From contig DEBC01000048.1 of NCBI GenBank assembly GCA_002348365.1, forward strand, positions 1 through 28,651: a stretch of 28,651 nucleotides of DNA, in the 5' to 3' direction. The DNA comes from Alphaproteobacteria bacterium UBA2966 (GTDB taxonomy: Bacteria; Pseudomonadota; Alphaproteobacteria; UBA2966). The notes beneath the pieces are model-generated. The model saw nothing but the letters and a program-made list of their open reading frames with translations. It made no database searches and was not told the origin of the DNA. The position numbers and the translations under genes were made by a program. Shown in pieces: positions 23,711 through 28,651 of this stretch; position 1 is the stretch's first letter; each line of letters begins with the position of its first letter.

Positions 23711-25003
23711 ATGGCTGAGGCTTTGCGTATTGGTTTAGCTGGCCTCGGCAACGTCGGTGCCGGGGTCTTCAAACTTCTTGAGGAACATTCGGAACTCATG
23801 GCGTCCCGGTGTGGCCGGTCGCTCGAGGTGGTCGCGGTCTCCGCGCGGGACCGCTCACGGGACCGTGGCTTCGACTTCACCAATGCCCGATGGTGTGACG
23901 ACCCGCGTTCTCTGGCGGAAGACGGAAATATCGATGTCGTCGTCGAACTTATCGGGGGCTCGGACGGCGTTGCGCTTCAGTTGGTGGAAGATGCTTTGGC
24001 GTCGGGTAAGAACGTCGTCACGGCCAACAAGGCGATGCTGGCGCTCCACGGCACCCGGCTGGCGTCAAAGGCGGAAGAGTCGGGTGTCGGTCTCGCTTAT
24101 GAAGCCGCGGTGGCTGGCGGCATCCCTATCGTCAAGTCTCTGCGGGAAGGTCTCGCCGGCAACCGGATCGAACGCGTCTACGGCATTCTTAACGGGACCT
24201 GCAATTACATCCTGACTGCCATGGAAGAATCGGGGCGAGAGTTTGACGATGTTCTTTCCGAAGCCCAGTCGTTGGGATATGCCGAGGCTGATCCGAGTTT
24301 CGATATCGATGGCATCGATGCGGCGCACAAATTGGCACTGCTTACCAGCCTGGCATTTGGACGTTTCGTCGAATTTGACACTGTATATACCGAAGGCATC
24401 CGACAGGTGGGCGCGATCGATATCGACTTCGCTCGCGAGCTGGGATTTCGAATCAAGCTACTGGCCATCGCACGTGCGACCGCCAACGGAATCGAACAAA
24501 GGGTACATCCCTGTTTGATTTCCACGGACACACCCATTGCGCACGTGCAGGGCGTGTTCAACGCAGTCGTCGCGGAAGGCGACTACGTAGATCGCACGAT
24601 GTATGAGGGTCGCGGAGCCGGCGAAGGGCCGACTGCATCCGCGGTCGTCGCAGACCTTGTGGATTTGGCGCGCGGCGACTTGCTGCCCACATTCGGGGTT
24701 CCGGTTCAAAAACTAGAATCCACACCCAGCGCCACAATGGAGGAGCATGAGTCCGCCTATTACGTTCGGCTCATGGTCGTCGATAAGCCGGGCGTTATGG
24801 CGGATGTTGCTGCTATTCTCCGAGATGAGAACGTCTCGCTCGAATCGGTGTTGCAGCGCGGCCGGGATCCGGGAGAAGTCGTGCCGGTAATTCTGACGAC
24901 GCACGTCACCGTGGAGGCGGGAATGCGCAGGGCACTGCAACAGATTGGCGAACTCGAACTGGTCGTGGAGTCGCCGCTGATGATTCGCGTTGAGGACTTG
25001 TGA
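23711..25003 (+). CDS. hom: Homoserine dehydrogenase with ACT domain
   Basis: This cytosolic enzyme reduces aspartate semialdehyde to homoserine, feeding threonine and methionine synthesis. The 430-residue protein carries the Rossmann motif GLAGLGNVGAGVFKLL (8-23), VVTANKAML with K107, the signature NGTCNYILTAMEESGREF (161-178) and DPSFDIDGIDAAHKLALL with the catalytic lysine K207. A C-terminal ACT domain (YYVRLMVVDKPGVMADVAAI onward) is the usual site of threonine feedback inhibition. The ATG at 23711 lies after GGTCGAGCG and gives the family N-terminus. It is followed after seven bases by glpX, a conserved arrangement in alphaproteobacteria. Homoserine made here is the precursor used by MetY in this window. 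Confidence 0.96.
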   Translation: MAEALRIGLAGLGNVGAGVFKLLEEHSELMASRCGRSLEVVAVSARDRSRDRGFDFTNARWCDDPRSLAEDGNIDVVVELIGGSDGVALQLVEDALASGKNVVTANKAMLALHGTRLASKAEESGVGLAYEAAVAGGIPIVKSLREGLAGNRIERVYGILNGTCNYILTAMEESGREFDDVLSEAQSLGYAEADPSFDIDGIDAAHKLALLTSLAFGRFVEFDTVYTEGIRQVGAIDIDFARELGFRIKLLAIARATANGIEQRVHPCLISTDTPIAHVQGVFNAVVAEGDYVDRTMYEGRGAGEGPTASAVVADLVDLARGDLLPTFGVPVQKLESTPSATMEEHESAYYVRLMVVDKPGVMADVAAILRDENVSLESVLQRGRDPGEVVPVILTTHVTVEAGMRRALQQIGELELVVESPLMIRVEDL

Positions 25004-25010
25004 AGGGCAA

Positions 25011-25994
25011 ATGGCAGAAGAAGAAACACTGGATCGCCATCTGACTATCGAGGCACTTCGGGCGTCCGAGGCGGCGGCGATTGCCGCAGCAAAACTTGTC
25101 GGCAAAGGCGACGAGCGCCAGGCCGATGAAGTGGCAGTCGACGCCATGCGAAGCGCTCTCAACCGTGTGGCCATCAATGGCAAGGTCGTGATCGGCGAGG
25201 GGGAACGCGACGAAGCTCCCATGCTCTTCATTGGCGAAAAAGTCGGCAATGGAGACGGTCCCGATGTCGATGTCGCAGTCGATCCTCTTGAGGGCGCAAC
25301 GATAACCGCGATTGGAGGCTCAAACGCCATGTCGGTCGTGGCGTTCTCGGAGTCAGGTGGTTTGCTCAACGCGCCCGATGTGTATATGGACAAACTCGCG
25401 GTCGGTGGTGGATTGCCCGCCGGTCTGGTTGATCTTGATGAGCCGCCGGCAGATGCCATCCGCGCGGTCGCAAGCGCTCGTGGTGTTGAAACCTCGGATG
25501 TTGTGGCCTGCATCCTTAACCGGCCACGTCACGAAGAAATCATCGCGAAAGTTCGCGAAGCCGGGGCTAGGATCCGGCTTATTCCCGATGGTGATGTGGC
25601 AGGTGTTATTGCCACTTCGACCCCGGCCAGCGGGATCGACATTTACCTCGGTGTCGGTGGCGCACCCCAAGGTGTTCTGGCCGCGGCGGCATTGCGCTGC
25701 GTAGGTGGGCAGATGCAGGCGCGCCTCGTTTTTCGGAACGAAGGTGAACGTGGGCGTGCTCATGCAATCGGGATTGATGACCTGAACCAGAAATACGAGC
25801 TCGACGATCTGGCACGAGGTGACGTTATCTTCGCGGCGACGGGAGTGACCAACGGCAACATGCTCGACGGCGTGCGTCGAGATGGCAGCATCGCCACCAC
25901 TCATTCCCTGGCAATGCGTTCCCGCACCGGGACCATGCGCTGGATTCGTTCGCGAAGAGACCTTACGAGGTCTCCTCTGGTTGACGATACGTAG
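25011..25994 (+). CDS. glpX: Class II fructose-1,6-bisphosphatase
   Basis: GlpX hydrolyses fructose 1,6-bisphosphate to fructose 6-phosphate in gluconeogenesis (and sedoheptulose bisphosphate in some autotrophs). The 327-residue sequence has the class II landmarks ASEAAAIAAAKLVGKGD, GKVVIGEGERDEAPML, the metal-binding DVDVAVDPLEGAT and IGGSNAMSVVA, and GVGGAPQGVLAAAALRC. The frame is open to 24990, but AAGGGC immediately ahead of the ATG at 25011 and the family N-terminus decide the start. It sits between hom and recJ with gaps of 7 and 9 bases, so the three are likely one transcript. Confidence 0.95.
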   Translation: MAEEETLDRHLTIEALRASEAAAIAAAKLVGKGDERQADEVAVDAMRSALNRVAINGKVVIGEGERDEAPMLFIGEKVGNGDGPDVDVAVDPLEGATITAIGGSNAMSVVAFSESGGLLNAPDVYMDKLAVGGGLPAGLVDLDEPPADAIRAVASARGVETSDVVACILNRPRHEEIIAKVREAGARIRLIPDGDVAGVIATSTPASGIDIYLGVGGAPQGVLAAAALRCVGGQMQARLVFRNEGERGRAHAIGIDDLNQKYELDDLARGDVIFAATGVTNGNMLDGVRRDGSIATTHSLAMRSRTGTMRWIRSRRDLTRSPLVDDT

Positions 25995-26003
25995 ACGAAG
26001 CGC

Positions 26004-27803
26004 GTGACGCCAGACGACGCCCACGCCCGGCCAACTTCCCCTTTTCTTGGGATCGACCACTCTTTCACCGGCCGTCTCTGGCGGTCTCGGGTCACCGACG
26101 AAGGCGCCGCCGTGGAGCTTTCTCGTGTCCTGCAGATTCCGGACGTAGTGGGACGTGTCCTTGCGGGTCGAGGAGTCACGGTGGATCAGGGTGCGGATTA
26201 CCTCAATCCGACCCTCAAAAGTATGTTGCCGGATCCTTCCCAGTTTCGAGATATGGACAGCGCTAGCGAACGCATTGGTACCGCTGTCCGAGACGGCGAG
26301 CCGATCGCAATATTCGGTGACTATGACGTCGATGGGGCGACATCGACGGCACTGCTTGTCCGTTTCCTCCGGGCTGTCGGCGGAAGCGTTTCAATCTACA
26401 TCCCTGATCGCGTGGCCGAGGGATATGGCCCAAATGCACCCGCCCTGCGGCGCCTCGCAGAGGAGGGCATCAAAGTTGTGATCACTGTGGACTGTGGCAT
26501 GACGGCGCACGACGCCTTGCGCGAGGGACGTGCTGCAGGACTCGATGTGGTGGTGGTTGACCATCATGCACCGGAAGCTGGACTGCCCGAGGCACTGGCG
26601 GTCATCAATCCCAATCGCCTCGATGAAAGCAGGGAGTTTGGTCAGCTTGCCGCGGTTGGCGTGGCCTTTCTCCTAGCGGTCGCAGTCAATAGAGCTTTAC
26701 GTGATTCCGGCTGGTATCGGAATGGCGATAGAGTCGAGCCGGATTTGCGGCAGTGGCTCGATCTCGTCGCGCTCGGCACCGTATGCGATGCTGTGCCACT
26801 GCTCGGGCTTAATCGTGCACTGGTCGTGCAGGGCCTCAAAGTAATGGCATCCCGAACCAATGCAGGCCTGGTTGCCCTCGCCGATGTTGCTGGTATTCGG
26901 CAACGGCCCGGAACCTATCATGCTGGATTTGTCCTCGGTCCGCGGGTCAATGCCGGTGGACGGGTTGGCCAGGCTGACCTAGGTGCTCACCTTCTCAGCG
27001 AGGATAATCCTGTGGAGGCGGAGCGAATGGCTGCCGAACTCGATCGCCACAATGCCGAACGCAAGACGGTCGAGGCGATGGTGCTGGAGGACGCGAAGTC
27101 CGTAGCCGAAGCCTTGGACCCCGAGCTGCCTGTTCTCGTTGTCGCGAAGGAGGGTTGGCATCCCGGCGTTATCGGCATCGTAGCCAGTCGATTGACGGAG
27201 CGTTACCGGCGACCCACTTTTGTCGTCGCCATTGCGGAAGGTATCGGTAGAGGATCGGGACGATCCGTGCACGGTGTCGACCTCGGAGCAGCCGTGATCG
27301 CCGCGCGCCAATCGGGATTGCTCGTCAATGGCGGAGGCCATCCCATGGCGGCCGGCCTGACCGTTGAAGTAGGTCAGATTCTGGCACTCGAGGCATTTCT
27401 TTGCGATCACGTATCCCGCCAGGGAGGATCGACAGACGATGTCCCGTCGCTGGGGTTTGACGGGGCGCTCGGTGTCTCTGCGGCCACGACCGATCTGGTC
27501 GACCTGCTCGAGCGGGCCGGTCCCTATGGTTCTGGTAACGCCGAGCCGCGGTTTGCCGTTACTGGTGCGCGTATTGTAAAGGCTGACATCGTCGGATCTG
27601 ACCACGTGAGTTGCATCCTGTCGTGTGGCGACGGTGGCCGTCTCAAGACAATTGCCTTCCGGCGGGCCAACGATTCACTGGGAGAAGGCCTGCTGGGATC
27701 AGTGGGAACGTCACTCCATATCGCAGGACACCTGCGGGCCGATGAATGGCAGGGCCGCCGCGACGCCCAACTTATCGTCGAAGACGCCGCCGCTCCAAAA
27801 TAG
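26004..27803 (+). CDS. recJ: Single-stranded-DNA-specific exonuclease RecJ
   Basis: RecJ is the 5'-3' single-strand exonuclease used in recombination, mismatch and base-excision repair. The 599-residue protein has the DHH-phosphoesterase motifs: FGDYDVDGATST (104-115), TVDCGMTAHDAL (161-172) and VVVDHHAPE with DHH at 186-188. The GPRVNAGGRVG segment follows and then the DHHA1 motif LLVNGGGHPMAAGL. A C-terminal OB-fold-like region closes the protein. GTG at 26004 is the first start after the glpX stop. Length and motifs are complete, and it is the last gene of the hom-glpX-recJ unit before a stem-loop. Confidence 0.96.
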   Translation: MTPDDAHARPTSPFLGIDHSFTGRLWRSRVTDEGAAVELSRVLQIPDVVGRVLAGRGVTVDQGADYLNPTLKSMLPDPSQFRDMDSASERIGTAVRDGEPIAIFGDYDVDGATSTALLVRFLRAVGGSVSIYIPDRVAEGYGPNAPALRRLAEEGIKVVITVDCGMTAHDALREGRAAGLDVVVVDHHAPEAGLPEALAVINPNRLDESREFGQLAAVGVAFLLAVAVNRALRDSGWYRNGDRVEPDLRQWLDLVALGTVCDAVPLLGLNRALVVQGLKVMASRTNAGLVALADVAGIRQRPGTYHAGFVLGPRVNAGGRVGQADLGAHLLSEDNPVEAERMAAELDRHNAERKTVEAMVLEDAKSVAEALDPELPVLVVAKEGWHPGVIGIVASRLTERYRRPTFVVAIAEGIGRGSGRSVHGVDLGAAVIAARQSGLLVNGGGHPMAAGLTVEVGQILALEAFLCDHVSRQGGSTDDVPSLGFDGALGVSAATTDLVDLLERAGPYGSGNAEPRFAVTGARIVKADIVGSDHVSCILSCGDGGRLKTIAFRRANDSLGEGLLGSVGTSLHIAGHLRADEWQGRRDAQLIVEDAAAPK

Positions 27804-27823
27804 GTGAGTGTCGCCAATGAGAC

Positions 27824-27864
27824 CTCCCACTGCCCAAGGCAGAGATTGGGTAGGGGAGTATTTT
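27824..27864 (+). terminator. Probable terminator after recJ
   Basis: Two stacked stems can form: CTCCC (27824-27828) with GGGAG (27854-27858), and CCCAA (27833-27837) with TTGGG (27846-27850), separated by a small internal loop. TATTTT follows at 27859-27864. It lies 20 bases after the recJ stop. Confidence 0.55.
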
Positions 27865-27867
27865 CAT

Positions 27868-27885
27868 TTGTCGCATCAGCGACAA
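27868..27885. promoter_or_regulatory. Perfect palindrome, operator-like
   Basis: TTGTCGC (27868-27874) and GCGACAA (27879-27885) are exact inverted copies around ATCA. The element lies between the recJ terminator and the tRNA promoter. It could bind a dimeric regulator or extend the terminator. The same two heptamers occur at 2-8 and 16-22 of the window with a seven-base spacer, there inside the GntR fragment. Confidence 0.4.
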
Positions 27886-27909
27886 TTCAATCTGACCTCA
27901 CCATCGACC

Positions 27910-27938
27910 TTGATTTAAACGTGCTGAGCGTCTAGATG
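27910..27938 (+). promoter_or_regulatory. Candidate promoter for tRNA-Glu
   Basis: TTGATT (27910-27915) and TAGATG (27933-27938) are spaced by 17 bases, and the second box ends 11 bases before the first tRNA nucleotide. The upstream box is good and the downstream box only partly matches consensus, so this is a positional as much as a sequence call. Confidence 0.4.
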
Positions 27939-27949
27939 AAGGCCTGCGT

Positions 27950-28024
27950 GACCCCATCGTCTAGCGGTTAGGACATCGGCCTTTCACGCCGAAAACGGGG
28001 GTTCGATTCCCCCTGGGGTCACCA
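27950..28024 (+). tRNA. tRNA-Glu (anticodon TTC)
   Basis: The 75-base sequence folds as a complete cloverleaf. The acceptor stem pairs GACCCCA (27950-27956) with TGGGGTC (28014-28020). The D-arm contains TAGCGGTTAGGA, and the anticodon stem-loop TCGGC-CTTTCAC-GCCGA gives anticodon TTC at 27983-27985. The T-arm is GGGGG-TTCGATT-CCCCC. The discriminator is A28021 and CCA is encoded at 28022-28024. It decodes GAA/GAG. Confidence 0.97.
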
Positions 28025-28029
28025 GTCTG

Positions 28030-28045
28030 ATCTCATTCATGAGAT
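28030..28045. repeat. Short hairpin after tRNA-Glu
   Basis: ATCTCAT (28030-28036) and ATGAGAT (28039-28045) are perfect inverted copies separated by two bases, six bases after the encoded CCA. It may mark the 3' end of the tRNA transcript, although no T-run follows and the loop is too tight for full pairing. Confidence 0.3.
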
Positions 28046-28241
28046 GGGATCACGGCATCCTCCGAATCCTGGGTGCAGGATACATCGGTGTCGCCATGAG
28101 AGTCCGGGTTGAACTCTTACATTCTAGTGATATGAATGGTTGTAGACGCCTCGGGGATTGGGTCGAGGTGGCGATATACCAGTCTAGTCGCATTCCTGTA
28201 GACCAAACCAACAGTCCCGCTTGGAAACCTGGGATGAAACC

Positions 28242-28451
28242 ATGATCGGCTTGAACCCTGTGATGTGTGTGTCGATCATCGCGGCCGTTTGGCTGCCGTT
28301 GGCCTCTCCGCCGGCAGGGGCGGAGACCGAGAGCGAACGATTGAACGCCTTTTTCCAGGAGGTGCATGAGGTCTCGGTGGCGCGCTGGCTCGAGTGGCAG
28401 ACCTACCTCAGATTGAAAACCAATTACGCGCTTTGGCATTCTTCGCGCTGA
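28242..28451 (+). pseudogene. DUF885 family protein, N-terminal remnant
   Basis: The 69-residue frame begins with a signal peptide (MIGLNPVMCVSIIAAVWLPL ending near AGAE). It continues with the opening of the DUF885 family, ERLNAFFQEVHE and WLEWQTYLRLKTNYALW, which in homologues (exported, metallopeptidase-like proteins of 550-600 residues) reads on into the main domain. Here it ends at a TGA at 28449, right after recognisable homology stops at about 28436. From there the DNA makes sense only in another frame as a different, membrane protein. The remnant could be exported but has none of the catalytic part. A deletion or a sequence join at about 28420-28440 explains it. Confidence 0.65.
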
Positions 28452-28651
28452 TTCTATTCACGAAATCAGCTCCCGGAGTTGAGCCCACCCCACAAAAACG
28501 AGCCCGAAATCGCATATATCGCCTGTGTGGGTGGGCGATCGTTGCGAGCATCGCTGTCATCGCCATTACCAAAGCTGCACAGGGATTTCTTGATGTGACC
28601 CTTTTGCCCGCGCAGTCGGTTTTCTGGCTGGAATCCGTTGCCGTTATCGCA
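28394..28651 (+). CDS. Polytopic membrane protein, partial, 5' end replaced
   Basis: A frame open to the window edge encodes LRALAFFALILFTKSAPGVEP, a basic loop KRARNRIYRLCGW, a second hydrophobic segment AIVASIAVIAITK, then LPAQSVFWLESVAVIA, where the window ends. The KR.RNR.YR.CGW and VFWLE.LAV motifs recall a small family of bacterial membrane proteins of unknown function (resembling DUF998-type proteins) in which the sequence goes on to a third helix with FG.SW..KG. Homology begins only at about 28424. Upstream codons, starting at a GTG at 28394, overlap the DUF885 remnant in another frame and are unlikely to be native. The true N-terminus is probably lost. Confidence 0.5.
   Translation, partial: MADLPQIENQLRALAFFALILFTKSAPGVEPTPQKRARNRIYRLCGWAIVASIAVIAITKAAQGFLDVTLLPAQSVFWLESVAVIA

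Noticed and set aside
28039..28245. A 68-codon open frame between tRNA-Glu and the DUF885 remnant
   Set aside because: No ribosome binding site, no recognisable domain and composition unlike neighbouring genes; treated as a chance frame.
1..28651. CRISPR arrays, insertion sequences, prophage or toxin-antitoxin pairs
   Set aside because: No regularly spaced repeats, transposase motifs, terminal inverted repeats or paired small genes of those types were seen on either strand.

Overview
This window comes from an alphaproteobacterial chromosome of moderately high GC. The evidence is the block rplM-rpsI-argC-gamma carbonic anhydrase followed by hom-glpX-recJ, an alphaproteobacterial-type CtaA, an ALDH7-type piperideine-6-carboxylate dehydrogenase, and MetY paired with a CoA-binding protein. 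The multiplied TauD/TfdA dioxygenases and mixed catabolic genes suggest a marine, possibly host-associated, Rhodospirillales-like lineage. That placement is inference only.

Layout. 1-2170: a head-to-head junction of a GntR-regulator fragment and a dioxygenase fragment, then two complete tandem TauD/TfdA-family dioxygenases. 2251-4875: a tightly packed ctaA-cutA-MFS operon. 4885-5734: a LuxR-type regulator gene broken by two frameshifts, behind an operator-like dyad. 5889-7017: two small unrecognised proteins separated by a 400-base stretch without a convincing gene. 7172-11796: a probable lysine/amino-acid catabolic group made of a class III aminotransferase, an ALDH7 dehydrogenase, a small YqaA-like membrane protein and a saccharopine-dehydrogenase-family protein. 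11831-14551 (minus strand): DUF488, LLM oxidoreductase, shortened cyclase, VOC protein without a normal start codon, and the tail of a serine hydrolase. 14680-16383: a small membrane protein, TusA, a frameshifted DUF924 gene and a DUF1761 gene cut by an in-frame stop. 16430-18336: MetY and a CoA-binding protein. 18521-18952: a PaaI-like thioesterase. 19159-27803: the housekeeping block (L13, S9, ArgC, gamma carbonic anhydrase, OmpA-like lipoprotein, homoserine dehydrogenase, GlpX, RecJ), entirely intact. 27950-28024: tRNA-Glu. 28242-28651: the start of a DUF885 gene fused out of frame to a membrane-protein gene that runs off the window.

The housekeeping genes give ribosome assembly, arginine and threonine/methionine synthesis, gluconeogenesis and DNA repair. 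The accessory genes point to aerobic growth on amino acids and small organic compounds.

The most notable overall pattern is uneven gene integrity. The roughly 8.6 kb core block has no interrupted gene, whereas the accessory part carries at least eight broken, truncated or start-less genes. This fits ongoing gene decay, although base-level sequence errors and assembly joins cannot be excluded by reading alone. I did not find a convincing undescribed multi-gene system.
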